Assembly (NCBI RefSeq): GCF_000003815.2
Contig: NC_049981.1
Span: forward strand, 12,664,212 to 12,728,211
DNA: 64,000 bases
Origin: Branchiostoma floridae
Taxonomy: Eukaryota > Chordata > Leptocardii > Amphioxiformes > Branchiostomatidae
Direction: 5' to 3'
Below are positions 47,163 to 60,239 of the stretch, piece by piece. The notes under the pieces were generated by a model. The model searched no databases and had not been told where the DNA came from. It saw nothing but the letters and a program-made list of their open reading frames with translations. The position numbers and the translations under genes were made by a program. Position 1 is the stretch's first letter; each line of letters starts with the position of its first letter.

Positions 47163-50100
47163 CGTGTTATGTCGTCATCAAAACCTACGTCCCTATGACG
47201 TATTAGACCTTGGTTCAAGCTACAACGGTATGAGACCAACTGCTGCCTTTACAAATTGCACTAACCTGCCTTCAGTCATCAAAGCGGTTTTATTTTTTGG
47301 AGAATATTACTCTAATCACTCTAGATAGGTGTCACACTATGAAATATCAGATTGAGATCTATAGCGTGCCTTTAAACAGGAATGGGTGTATGTACAAAGT
47401 TACTAAGAAGTCACTTGACTACTCAGTGTAGCTCTACAGGTAGTTGTGGTATTTGCTACGCTTCAGTGTTGTATATTTAGAATGCAGATGGCTTGCCAGT
47501 GTTTTGGGGTGAATGCGCAACTTTTGTTTAACTCAAATTCATGGCTGATGATGCATTTACACAGTTCTATAACTTTAACAATTGTGTAATCTTGTGCCTC
47601 AAGCATATCTTTGAGGAATACGCTTACACAAGTAACCATAATATATTATAATGTACAAAAAATATCAAATTATGATATACAATAATTAGCTTTCATGGTG
47701 TACCGGCCAGCGTAGGACAGAATTGTCAGCATACACCTACCACTGTTGTCAATGATTTTTAGAATACAATGTATTTTCTACACCTAAATTGCATTCAATG
47801 ACAATGTCATATCTAATATTACCTATTTAATCACAAAATGTATAACTAGACTTTCTGACAAATTTGAATTCTGTGAAAGCTACGAATTGACATTTGTCCA
47901 TATAGCTATAGCTTTGTATATACTTCTAACAAGGACAAACATATCCTGGTTTATAAATATGAAGTATTGTAAATACCAGAGGCAAGTTCAGCTAAAATGA
48001 TATCACTTTTCTTGCGTATAGAATGTAACATAGGTGGAAAAACAAACAAAAAATTCCAACGCATAAAGATGTACATATATATGTTATGCTGTGTCATTGT
48101 AGCAAATACCAACCCGGTTACCAGCCCGTCCTAGATCCTGGGACTGCAGGCTGGATTCTCTCGGCGCTGTAAGCCTCTCTTTCCGCCTGGCTAACTAAGT
48201 CCCTCCGGTGATTTTGCAAAACTTCCTCCGGGGCATGTTGGTCCTGTTGCCGAAGATCCGGCCTGTGAGGGCCTTAGCAACAGTCTGGCTTCTAGGTTAA
48301 GAAAATTGAGCGATTTAGATATCCAGACATTGGCTGGCTTTACACATTCGGAGTTGGCTAAAACAAACGCCTGTGTAAACGCAGCCATCCATTTGGAACA
48401 TTGGGCAATCGGAATTTAGTTATCCACGTAACGCGCTGCGGGCTAATATGCGACGGTGTTCTAAATACAAATCAACGACCATTTAGAATGTCATTGTAAA
48501 TTCCTGATGCTGTTGTAAAGTGTTTTGATGCCGCTAAAGGGAACTTAAAAATGTGCTTAGAAGTTGTTTTTTTTTGCTATGGTTTTTATTTGAAGCAATC
48601 ATGTAAAACCTCAAGGGATCTAAAAGTTATGGTTTAATGTAATGTTTCTTTTTTGTGATGCTTGAAAGGACCAGGGATTACAAATTGTAATGTATGCTCA
48701 ATACTGACATTATTTTGAGCTAGTTAGATATTGTAGAATATTCGTGCAAGCTTATTTTGGGCAATTTGTATTAAAATGTTTCCAACGAGGCATGTTATGC
48801 AAGGACACTGTATTTTCACTGTTTTAGAATTTGGATCTATCTTTATTTATCACGTTTGATCTTAGTAACATCTTCGTTTTCATCATGACGTTATCTATGA
48901 TGTAATGTTCTCCAGTCGTTCACTGGAACAGATCTCGCCCGTTTTATGTTGGCAGTGGCAAAAAATAACGGACAAAATTTATGTTAATTATCTACAAGCG
49001 ATTAAATGTTAGATACATATTTTACTCTAAATTGTTTTCTTCACTTCTAATATAATGCTTGCTATGATATTGCATTTTAACTTAACATCTTTTGTTACTC
49101 TTTGTATCATGTGCACTGTGAATTGACAGACTATTTTACAAACTGACAAGGAAACAGTAGAAATGTTTTACCTGAAGTTCACATACAATTGTACAAATTC
49201 TGGAAGAAGTTGAACTGTAATTTCCAACACAAAAAATTGGACTCACCAAAATTTACTCGTGTCAATGATGTACTCGTGTCAATAATGATTTATCTTATTT
49301 TGCAGTGTATGGATTTTGGAAATGAGTTTTGTTTTCAAAACTGTCAAATGTAAACTTGCTTGAGGTGATAAGGTTGTTGTTTGTTTGTTTGTTTGTTTGT
49401 ATGTTTGTGATTGGACAAAATAGGGTAATAGGTTCTAGCCCGACGCACGCTTCTCCATTTCATGTCGTCTTCTCTCATTCGTTCCAAGGATATAAGACTT
49501 TTGATAGCTGGATCAACGGATCTTACAATATAAAATAGAAAACTATTTGGCTATGTACAATTTTGTCGTTTTATCAACTATCAAACCAACAGGATCAATG
49601 AAATGACATTCATTGTTTCACACCGATAGAAACAACTGACTATTCGATCTTTGCGTTCTCATCAATTGCTTTTAACTATTGCATTCAATTAATTTGTATG
49701 ATTATTACATACTACGCTATGACTTGTTAACCAATATCCAAGTAGCTAAGTTTAATTAACTAAGATTTCTTCTTGCATTTTCACCCGTCTTATTGTGAAT
49801 GGTGGAGCACTGATAAGATATTGTGCAATTCATGTACAAAAACCGGTATTAAATGGATGTCTGTCAACACAATTTCCAGTATTTCTTGTGCAGAGTGTGA
49901 AATTATCATTTTTGAAAGATGACCAACAATTATAATAAATTCTGTTCCTATAAACTGAGTATCTTCAAGGTGTAAAGATAGATACTGAATGCTGTTAAGC
50001 TAACAGTTTTAAAATATCAAAGTACTTGTTGCTAATGACATTTGAATGGAAAATTGCAATTTTTTGTTTAACTCTGATTGACATAAAAGCCTTTCTTAAA

Positions 50101-51900
50101 AGCTGAAGTGTCGTTTCTGAAAGGACTTGGTTGATAACATCTCAAGCACACCATAAATGCGATAAAAGAAGCACACGATTTCTTCAATTCGCTCTCAAAA
50201 TTAACAAATCACCTTCCAGACTTATCTAACTAAGGGACAATTCGTTCCTTGGCATGATGAAATGTTTGATGCCATTCTGAACACAAAAGTGTGGATCACT
50301 GGTAACTCGAAAGGTGTCGCTTTTGTAAGGGCGATAACAATCTGTCATTTGTTGGCTTCTGACGTCACCAACCTGTTGGACAAGATTTCGAAAAGGTCAG
50401 AAGAATTAACATATAATTTTCCTTGCTAACATGTTCGCCCTACAGTGTCATCTAAAAGATAACAATCATTGCAGTGATACGTCGTCTGATTGAACAAAAC
50501 CGAACGAGAAACATCAATGAAAACATTGTCAAGGTACTGATGATTTTCAAAACGATATCTTTTATTTGGCAGCATCACAATTGTCTTTGAGGTCAGGGGT
50601 TAAGGTATTTTTCACCTCAGGCTTTGTTAGACTCCACATAGTAGTACAGTACACAGGTAAGGACACGGCACGTTCTGCCATGTTTGGGAGGTGTTCTTGT
50701 TACTGGTGTTCATCCTTCTATTAGAAGGATAGCCAATAGAAGGATAGCCACTGTCCTTTCCATCTTCAGTTGTATGATTTGCCAACTAGGTGAGTGCTAA
50801 TTAAATTGAGTACTAACTAGGTTAGTGATAGTTATTGTTTTGTTTAAAATGTTGAAGTACTTGCACTGGATGTCGTTAAGCTTTCTGTGTGATTGGACGA
50901 GTTGCGAACGGTGTTATACGTCCTATATAACGCCATTCTAGAATCTACAGTCAAACCTGCGCAGGCAACCACCCCCAGTCACAAACCACATTAAAAGAGT
51001 CCCGTTCGTTTTTACATGCATATGTTTTAATCACACCCTGTCCTCAGCAAGCACATTTATCATCCTTGAGTGGTTGCTGAATCCAAGTTTGACTTTACAG
51101 ATTTAATTGAAGTATGGTGGGGAGTTCATAGTTCACATGGGGACTGTTGCTGCAGTAGTATCATGTTACTATATGACTCTTGCTTCGGTCTGTTTGCCTG
51201 AAATGTCAGAGTACAATTTAGTTATTATGTCAGACATTTGCGACCAACAATTTGTCAGACAGTTACATATTGAATCTATATTGAATTATCCACAATTGTC
51301 TGTTATTGCATATTAGATATTTGACATCAGTCGAATAATCGTTTACTTCAAATTCTTTTATGAAGGCCTGGGGCTGAAAAGCAAAGGTCATGTATATGTG
51401 ATTTGAGAAGGGACCGCCCAGAAACAAAGTAAGACTGTCTGGAATAATGTCCTTTATTTTTTCCTCTGTGCCATAGTGTAGCTGATTTTCTATTCAACGG
51501 TTCTAGTATATCACGTACAAGATAACTGATTTCCGCACACGTACAAACTTGCCTCCCTCGGATGGGACGTTGAAAAGATGTCCCGTGTTTTAGGGCAACC
51601 ACACCTTAAGGACCCCAATAGGCTTATTGAAAAGGGTAGGGGTCCATTCCGAGTGAGTTGATCAAATCATCTGTCCGGATGTGCAGCTTGTACTCTTTAG
51701 TAGAAGCGTGGTATGTTATGCCATTGGGTAGTTTAACGAGTATACAATACAAATATCATCACTGAAAAAATGTAAAAAAAGAAAATTGATTAAATAATTT
51801 ACAAAAAGACCGTAATTCATGTTATAATAAGCCATCATTGAAAACAAGAAATGTATAGGAGTGTGTCAAAAAAAGGGTTTCTCATTGATCATGAACTTCT
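47163..51900. other. 3'UTR of the EMI/EGF gene and intergenic region
   Basis: AT-rich sequence without a recognised exon chain. A GTTT microsatellite lies near 49380-49407, and an AAGGATAGCCAATAGAAGG direct duplication near 50727-50757. The 3'UTR end was not located. A GC-richer island at about 48110-48400 has no recognisable coding. Confidence 0.55.
50948..51095. mobile_element. Degraded Tigger/pogo-like MITE
   Basis: CAGTCAAACCTGCGCAGG at the left and CCAAGTTTGACT at the right resemble the ends of the 37613 MITE, with TA at 50946-50947 and 51096-51097. The interior differs. Confidence 0.55.
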
Positions 51901-51934
51901 GAATTTCAGATTGTTGCTTTTTCCAGTTTTGAGG

Positions 51935-54305
51935 ATGGCGGAGTTCGATCTCCCTCGTAGCTGGTTCCTGATAGTTGCGACGTGGTTACTGATGATGACT
52001 GGCAGCTATTGGCTGGGAGTCTACACCGTCAACTATGGGTACGTCTGTGTACACGTAGCACACATAGTGCAACGACGTCATCAACATGGTTGTTGTATCT
52101 CGTGTTGGCTAAAGGTTGGGGAATATATACTACTGGTATATGTACTATCTGGGCCCAGCTGTGGGTATTGCGCATTTCATATTTGCCTCGGGCATTGCTC
52201 GACCCCATCATAGTTAGGCTGTGTAACAGCCCAAATCGAAAGTTAAGGCACCTGGTATGAATGTACCCTAAGGTATTATTTTGACTTTGAGGGTGTTATT
52301 ATGGGATGTTACACCGGTTTGGTGACGAGTTTTTCCATCGCCATTCCTCTATTCACCATCAGAATTTACTACATGTATCACTAAAAAGTGTTAAGCAAGA
52401 AACAATATGTTTTGGTGTACTTTAAGCAATACATAATTAAGGTTTTGTCCTTAGGCTATGCCTAGCAGACAAACGCCATTATATTATAATCTCGCTCGAT
52501 TAAATCTTTAGAAACGATTGACACTTAAGCTTCATAATATAGCTAGCTGCCGTAATGTTGTACAATGGAACAATCCAATGACATGCAGGCTACCTAAGTC
52601 ACAGTTCTGTAAGTGCTGTTTTACATGTTAACACAGACTTGATGACCGAAGAGTAAGAAACGCAAGAAGTCTGAGTCTGCTGCAGCAAGTTCAAGGCGGA
52701 CCGATAAAACAGTCCGCAGCCGACTCACCACAGCGTCAGCAGCGGATGAAAGTAGTCCCCAGTCCGGACGGGCCGTGGCACGGAGACAACGACTGGAGGA
52801 ACAAACATTTCAAGACGGCAGATGATATCAGGTAAGGTTACGCAGATAGTTTATTGGCCAATAACTCTTCTGCCGGCTAAACTCCTTCCCATTTGCCACA
52901 GCAAGATCTGCTTGGAGATTACTCCTTTTAATAGCACATACCGAATCATGTAACAAGTGTGGTGCTGTTGCTGATTCTTTTTATTTTTGCAGAAAATACA
53001 TAAACACGGTCTTCAAACTCGACCGGGACATAGTCTCCTTTTCCAACTTCGACCAAGACACGGAGAAGTGCCACAAACACGGGAAGCCTTACACGGACTG
53101 TCGGGGAGAGACTCCCGTCGTACGACAGAAGTCGTGTGCGATCGTAGGGAGTAGCGGCATCATCCTGAACAGCAGCTGCGGACGCGAGATCGACCAGCAC
53201 GACTTCGTCCTGCGATTCAACTTCGCACCGCTAGAGGAGTTCAAGGATGACGTCGGGACGAAGGTGGACCTTGTGGTCCTCGGCACGTACAAGCTGCACA
53301 TCTACAGCAACAGCTTCGCGCCTGACGCCGAGGATAAGAAGAAGAAAGAAGCTCTGAGCGTCAAGGTACAAGGGAAAGACGAGATCTTGACTAGACTCAG
53401 GCAGTTTAACAACACCATCATCTTCTACCCGAAGCCCCTGTACGAACTGGAGATGGGCGTGCCTACCGGACCGAACCTGAGACTACAACAGCTGATGGAG
53501 ATATTAGAAGAGCACCAACTCCGCGCAACGATGGCGTACAACCTGGTCACTCTAAAGGACCTCACAGTAGAGTAAGTAGACAGTAGAGTAACAGTAGAAT
53601 AAGTAGATAGTAGTGTAACAGTAGAGTAACTAGCCAGTAGAGTAACAGTAGAGTAAGTAGATAGTAGAGTAATAGTAGAGTAACTAGGCAGTAGAGTAAC
53701 AGTAGAGTAAGTAGATAGTAGAGTAATAGTAGAGTAACTAGCCAGTAGAGTAACAGTAGATTAAGTAGATAGTAGAGTAACAGCAGAGTAAGTAGACAGT
53801 AGAGTAACAGTAGAGTAAGTAAACAGTAGAGTAACAGTAGAGTAAGACTACTAAGCCTTACTGAGGACAACTATTGCATTAATTCAAGCCCTCCCAACAA
53901 CAACGACATGTTGGGCAGCCTCCATCTGCTTCTGAGCCCTTGTGCCACACAGCTGTGAAAATACTACAGCAGGGGGCTAGTCCAGGGGTAGACCTGTAGT
54001 ATCTCGATCATATTTTTTTTCTATGTAGGATGCTTCAGAAGCTTTACCCTGACGCAGAAGCGCCATCTGTCGGTGTCATCGCGTACCTCATCGCGCTGAC
54101 GTTCTGCGACCAGCTGGACCTGTACGGCTTCTACCCGCTGGACTACGACCCGTGGAACCGCACCGTACTGTTCCACTACCATGACGACCCCCTTCCCGGA
54201 CATGGACTGTTCCCAAAACCACATCACTACAACACCGAGTACGAATTCATGCGCGAACTAGACGCAAAAGGCGTGTTTACGTATCATATTGACAAATGTA
54301 CATAG
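51935..54305 (+). CDS. ST8Sia-like alpha-2,8-sialyltransferase, 384 aa
   Basis: A Golgi type II membrane enzyme (GT29 family) that would transfer sialic acid from CMP-sialic acid to sialylated glycans or gangliosides. Coding exons: 51935-52038, 52637-52831, 52993-53571, 54029-54305 (1155 nt). Residues about 8-30 form the membrane anchor. Sialylmotif L starts at SCAIVGSSG (about 148) and includes the NSSCG cysteine, DFVLRFN and DDVGTKVDL. Sialylmotif S is near 302-325 (VGVIAYLIALTFCDQ, LYGF). Motif VS fits H-x4-E (His 358, Glu 363). A C-terminal Cys (DKCT) is typical of ST8Sia enzymes. The subtype cannot be settled. The ATG follows a splice acceptor, so untranslated exons lie upstream. A minisatellite begins at the exon 3 donor. 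A candidate ATTAAA signal is at about 54458. Confidence 0.92.
53566..53850. repeat. Minisatellite built from the ST8Sia exon 3 splice donor
   Basis: Exon 3 ends CACAGTAGA and the intron starts GTAAGTAGAC. The following ~280 bp consist of tandem variants of exactly this junction: CAGTAGAGTAAC, CAGTAGAGTAAGTAGATAG and similar, with a basic unit of about 27 bp. At least six copies keep a consensus-like GTAAGTA donor. The leucine-rich ORF on the opposite strand is a by-product. Confidence 0.9.
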
Positions 54306-55588
54306 CATCCTGATTGCATTTTGTGTGCAGATACATAGGTTTGCTTTGGTGACAATATTTCTATTCTTGGTTGTTAACGTTTAACGCCCATCAAACTGCT
54401 TCCCCTCACGCACGAGATCATATTGCATTGTTTGGTAGGCACTGGTAAGCTATACTCATTAAATGAAAATTAGACCTATGAGAGATAGAATAGAAAAGAA
54501 TAGTAACGATAAAAATAGAATAGCATGGTACATGTAAACTGGTACTGTAGGGTTAGTTTTTTTACTAGATCCAGGTTCATCTCGTATAACATGAGCCTAA
54601 AAGATACAATATCATAGTTATGATTAAAATAGACAGACAAAAATAAGAATGTTACTGTGCTACTACTGCTGCTACTAGTACTACTAGAAATCCTAACAAT
54701 CCATGATAAAAATAATTTAGTTTAACTCTTATTACTTACTTCTACCGCTATTTCTACTTCATGTACATGTAACTATGTATAATAATTTCAGAAGCTATAA
54801 ACCTTTTCTGGTACAGATATTATGTTGAGCTTTGATATTATAAGATACATTCAAGTCTACACCTCGCAGAAACCACAGTTGACTGTGTACTCAATCTAAT
54901 GATTTATCACTGCACAGTTATCCAGTGATTCACAATTGATTCACATAGTAAGTGATGTGAGAGGTTCTAAATTACATTACAGGAATGTCTTAGCAATGTC
55001 CAATGTCATGGTAAGGCCACACCGACTTGATTTTATAGAAACCCTGAAACTAAAAAAAGAAAAATGCAACAAAAATAAAAAGTGTTGCTAAACCACAAGA
55101 CTAAACATCCAGACCATTTTCCCAGGCTTGGCTTGTCTTATATTTACCTAGTACCTCCAGTAAGACTGTAAGAGTTAATCGCTGCTATTTCAATCATGTT
55201 TGCATTGCCCTTCTTGTTTAAAGAGGGAACAAGGGGGCAGTAGCCCCATGCCCTGACCATGTGCACATAGAGCAGGTACTCTGGTAAAGCATGAAATTTT
55301 AATTGATATGGGGTGATATGTGGCAACATTTTTATCAGAACAGACAAAAATCAATGCGCGCACAGATGTCATCCATAAAATTAAGCCAGTGTGGCCTAAA
55401 TTGAATGAAGTTAGATTTGCCAAATTATAATAGGTTGTACAAGGTTTTAGTTTACGAGAACAGGTGTTGGGTGGGTGTCAGAAATAAGAAGATAACTTCT
55501 AAATGACATAAGCCATTGGTAATGTCTGATTATGTAAAAAGATATTAAAAGTCACCTGTGACATTACCTGACTTTCACTTTATACCAT
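54306..55588. other. Convergent 3' regions of ST8Sia and BTB-Kelch genes
   Basis: The two genes converge here. The sequence is AT-rich without recognised coding features. A TACTACTGCTGCTACTAGTACTA stretch near 54660 is a simple degenerate trinucleotide repeat. Confidence 0.6.
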
Positions 55589-58500
55589 TCACCCTACACC
55601 TATTAACTTAGATAACTGGAACCTGTCACCATTGTCTAGTGATTCTGGAATCAGTTTGGCCACCAGACAGCTCACACCAAAAGGTAGTACCTCATCAGCT
55701 AAGTACTTCCCTATCGGTGGAGGATCGATGTCTGCCTGCTCCCAGCAGCGCGCGCCATACTTGAAAAATGACAACTGGACGGCGCTCTGATCAGGACAGC
55801 TCCACGACCATTCCTTGGTGCCGACCACCAGGACTAACTGTCCGCCATACACCACCAGTTGTAGGACGAGGAGTTGAACTTTGTTGGACAGAAGGGGAAG
55901 CCGTGGTCCTACTCTCCACTTGCTTTCTGTTGGATCGTAGATCTGCAACGTTGGTAGATGGTCGACGGTGGTCCTGTGCTTCAGGAAGTACAGCAAGCCT
56001 CTGTGAGCTGTGAGAACGGGCCGCTCATCCAGCTTGTTGATCGGGTCTGGGGGGAGGGGGAGGGTGGTGAGAGTTTTAGTGTCAGGGTCACACCTGTAGA
56101 AGACAGTGTCACCGATGAAATACAGCAAGTCGCCGCACGCTGCCAGGGTACCGACGCGTTGTGCTGGCAGCTGCTCCCATCTCTCCCAGGACTGGTCTCC
56201 CCAGTGTCTCCGTAACCACGGCGCGTCGATCTCTACACCAATCATGTCCTGCATGCTCTTCCTGTACAACCAGTGCCACGTCTGCGAGGGGTCATCTGGC
56301 GGTCCCAGCTTCATGGTGTACACATGTTCGTTTAAGTACACCAGCGGGCAGTAACTAAGGTTGTAGTTATTGTCCTGAAGAGCGTAACCGTGGTATCTCC
56401 ACACCTGCTTCCTTTCCTTCGGACGCACCAAACAGTGGACGTGAAGCGGTAAGTCGTGGTCGATTCCTTCAGGGTCTATGTAGCTCAGTGCATACAGGTC
56501 ACAAGTGGGTGTGGCGACCATGCTGTGGATAATGTAGTCTGTGTCCTCATAATTGTCCCACATGTGTTGGCCGATCCTTTGAGAGAAAAGACTGTACAGT
56601 TTTCCAGAGCGTGGCTCGTAGGCAGGAAAACCATGGCTGCCGTCAGAGTCTACCAACTTTGTCTGGAAGATAATCATTTCCTTGTATCTTGTCCCAAGTC
56701 GAGGTGCACAAGTAAGTACAGAAGTGTTGTTTCCCTTCACTTTGTCTCTACCAAGACTGGAAGGAACATCAGCTGAACCGTGGCTTGTGTCTTCGTCTTG
56801 AGTGTCTGAATCTGTGTCTCCTGTATCTAGTCCTTCCTCCATTCCTTCTGCCTGTCTCATAGCATCCTTAACACTCTTGCTTTGCTCTTCTAACTGCAAG
56901 TCTACATCTTCTTGGGGCATGCCAAGAAATTCGCTCACCCTTTTCACTGCTTCTTTGCAAAGATGTGGCAGACGGATGCACTTCAGCATCTCTGATCCAA
57001 ACTGTTCATGTTCCTGTGATTCCTTCAGCCAGCTTTTAGCTGTTTCCAGAACTGTTTCTTCGTTATCTACATACAAGTCAACTAGGGACAGAAGTTCAAC
57101 TGTCTGGCACAGAGGTAGCTGGAGAAAGTCAGGGGAGATACAGACAGTCTTGAAATACGTTTCCACATATCTCCGGCTCTTGTACTTCAGGTCTTCTATG
57201 CCGTAGGTATCAGAGAAGGCAAACATCCCCACACAGTTGTTCTCACAGACCTTTGTGCAGAGGAATCTGGAACATTCTTCCTGTATCTTCTCGCACTGAT
57301 GAAGGCATGCAGCTGCACACAACTCCTGTACCTGATCCTCAGTCACCTGGAAAGGAAACAGATATTAAAGGAAATAAATGGGATAAATCCATTAAATGCA
57401 TATTAAGGTTTAATATACAAGCTGAAAGAAGTGGGATGCTACCTAGCTTCCCCTCACATTATGCCTGTCAGAGAAGCTCTGCAGTCAGAAAATATTATGA
57501 ACCTCTACACAAACAGCCGCTTGGAGACTGAGAACAGTCAAGTAAATCCCCAAAGATCATTGTCATTGAAATCAGATAGCAGCATCTTTGATTTGAGATT
57601 ATGTTTGAAAGCCCATTTAAGCTATCCGAAGTCTAAATAAACAGTCTGTTCATGTTTCATCATTAATTGAAGACCAATAGTTTAAGTACAGGTAGAGGTC
57701 TGGACCGTTACCTATACCTGTATACCTGATGATACATTTGTATGTTGTAGGTATGCAGCTCTACTGCAGACATATACTTCACATATACACTACATCCACA
57801 CCTGCAGTACTCCAGTGTAGAAATAGTCCAGGATGAGGCCCATGATGTGATGACTGATCCCGTTGATGGTTACCCTGTCCTGTCTGGCCTCCGCCAACCC
57901 TCCTGCAAACATGGCCGAGAAGTAGGGACTGTTGGCGGCCAGGACGTTACGATGGCACGGGAAGCTGTAGATAGTACAGCAGGAACATCATTAAGCTGGT
58001 TAGTACTATCACACATTATTCATTTACTGCTGCTTTAATTAGTCTGGTATCAAACTGTTCGAGCTCTAGTTTGCATGTCTGATTGCTTCCCTGCCAAATA
58101 CTCTGGCACCCATCCCACGGCTGTTCTGTAACAGTAATTTAGCTTATACGGTCTATACCTGGATCGTTGGACAACATTTAGCCTGATTTAATCGCGCTTC
58201 TCAGGCCCGCGGGGAGGAGCCTACAAGCTCCGGATAGCGGAGTTTGCGTTACACAGACTAGACAACATTGCCTTAAAATCATCTCCGTTGCATGATTTCT
58301 TGACAGACTATCCTGTCAGCAACTTGTTGCAAACGATTTCTTATATATCAGTACTTTCTTATATACTCTCAATAATGATAGATATGGCTGACACCTATTG
58401 TCCTTTTCAAATATCCTTCTTAGATGCTCAAAAATGCTGCATTCAGTAGAAAATATGCACACAAAGTGTTGCGAGATCTCGCGAGACGAGGCAGGCAAAT

Positions 58501-58643
58501 TTATTCAAACATGCATCTTAGATGCCTCACCTACGCCCTTCCACCTCCAGAGTGACGTCTGTTAGTTCCTCCTTCTGTCTCATGTCTTGTAGTGTCTGAA
58601 GGAGTCGTTCAGCCTGATTTGTGGGGTCCTCTAGACTCAACAT
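55589..58643 (-). CDS. BTB-BACK-Kelch protein (KLHL/KBTBD family), 677 aa
   Basis: Kelch-like proteins commonly act as substrate adaptors of cullin-3 ubiquitin ligases; that role here is family inference. Exons on the minus strand: 58643-58531, 57964-57802, 57346-55589. The start is in GCCGCCATG context. Exons 1-2 encode the BTB domain (LTDVTLEVEGRSFPCHRNVL, AANSPYFSAMF, ILDYFYTGVL). Exon 3 begins VTEDQVQEL, finishes BTB, then gives a BACK domain (about 127-240, with CVGMFAFSDTYG), an acidic linker (about 262-284, DTGDTDSDTQDED) and a degenerate Kelch propeller (from about 312; for example VYLNEHVYTMKLG, GDLLYFIGD, YGGQLVLVVG). The classic GG doublets are weak. Exact orthology is not assigned. 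It converges with the sialyltransferase gene. Confidence 0.9.
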
Positions 58644-59610
58644 GGCGGCACTGTAGGGTCTGTCTAACGACAGTTAACGAGAACAAAATTATACGAGAAC
58701 TAACGTTAATCTATCAGATGAAGAAATCTTTGTCAAGTCTTTGCAGAGCTTTCGTAAACCTGACCTTTCAGGAAGGACAGAAGAGTTCTATGCAGAATTT
58801 CTCTTGGAATATTTCTCTTATATAGACAGAAAACGGGCAGGTTTGTACTTGTATAATTGCGAACCAAGCTCAAACTTGCCCCGGCTTGCACATGCCCCCC
58901 TCCCCACCCACACACATAAACACTGTACAACAGCCTTTATAGCAAAGTAAATCATGCAGCTTTCATGCAAATTATAGCATCGCAAATAACTAGGCTACGA
59001 AAGGCATGTAGAGGCATTGCGGATACCTTCGTCAGGTCTAAATGTTGTTTGTAGTCTTCGCCGCGCGCTCTCAACTTTGTATGAATCTCACGTCGCTCAT
59101 TTCCGTCGTCTGCAATGGACAGAAAGTAGCGGGCGATTCGGAGCAGACAGAAGCTAGTGGCGACTTCGCGACAGCCTATTCGAGACTTTCACACTTAGCA
59201 TTTTGTTTTACAGTTATTAAAGCATGTCAAGTATACAAGCTGACACTTTTGTCAGGAACAGGGGCAAAATGTCCCATACGTGCTTCTTTGTAAGGGTTGA
59301 TTTTGTAACCGTAATCATGTAAAGCAGTTTTATGTATATGCAGTAGCATACTGTGTGATATTCAAGCAGATGTGAGGTGGGTGTAACGTTAGAGAAAGTC
59401 GTGTGATAGAAAACGGTGTTCGGGAAACAGGGGATTCGTGTACAATTTCCCCTATACACCCCCTCTGTCCATGTATCTACATGGGGGTTTCAATGTCCCA
59501 TCCCTGTAACATGAAGGCAGGTCACACAGTTGGAATCGTGAATAGGATTTAAGGCCATTAAATGATTAATTTTTCATGATCACCGGGAACGCTACACTAA
59601 ATGAAGACAA
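58644..59610. other. Upstream region of the BTB-Kelch gene
   Basis: The probable promoter side of the minus-strand gene. No TATA box was evident. A GC-richer segment near 59050-59180 could be part of a promoter. No coding feature is supported. Confidence 0.35.
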
Positions 59611-60007
59611 TAGAAAATACTTCTAGTACAATACAATAGTAGTAAGTGATCGTAAGTGACAGAAATTCTAAACTTACAGTATTAGTTAGGAAGCTAAGTA
59701 TAGCCATTTTTACATATGGATCATGCAAATCAGGCCTCAATAATAGAAAATACTTCTAGTACAATACAATAGTAGTAAGTGATCGTAAGTGACAGAAATT
59801 CTAAACTTACAGTATTAGTTAGGAAACTAAGTATAGCCATTTTTACATATGGATCATGCAAATCAGGCCTCAATAATAGAAAATACTTCTAGTACAATAC
59901 AATAGTAGTAAGTGATCGTAAGTGACAGAAATTCTAAACTTACGGTATTAGTTAGGAAGCTAAGTATAGCCATTTTTATGATATGGATCATGCAAATCAG
60001 GCCTCAA
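59611..60007. repeat. Three near-identical 133-bp tandem repeats
   Basis: Units start with TAGAAAATACTTCTAGTACA at 59611, 59744 and 59877. They differ at only a few positions (for example GGAAGCTAAG versus GGAAACTAAG, and an extra base pair near 59979). Low divergence implies recent amplification. No ORF. Confidence 0.92.
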
Positions 60008-60239
60008 TTTACACAAGGAAATGCTATACTATAAATTTTTTGGCCAAGATGAGACTTAAATACTAGTACTTTGAAAATGTGTGTTATAAATCTATATGTG
60101 TAGAGCAGAACAGAGAACATTAATTGCATAATCAGTTTGAAGCATTTTTAATGCGACATCACTCGAAAGTTTCACATCATCGGGCGACGGTATCAGGTGC
60201 TCTATTTAGTAGATACGCCACGCTCCAAATGTGCTCAGA

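Noticed and set aside
53562-53870. 102-codon leucine/tyrosine-rich ORF on the minus strand, membrane-protein-like
   Set aside because: It is the antisense translation of the ST8Sia donor minisatellite; the hydrophobic pattern is created by the repeat.
55768-56776. Several plus-strand ORFs of 80-106 codons
   Set aside because: Shadows of the large BTB-Kelch exon on the minus strand.
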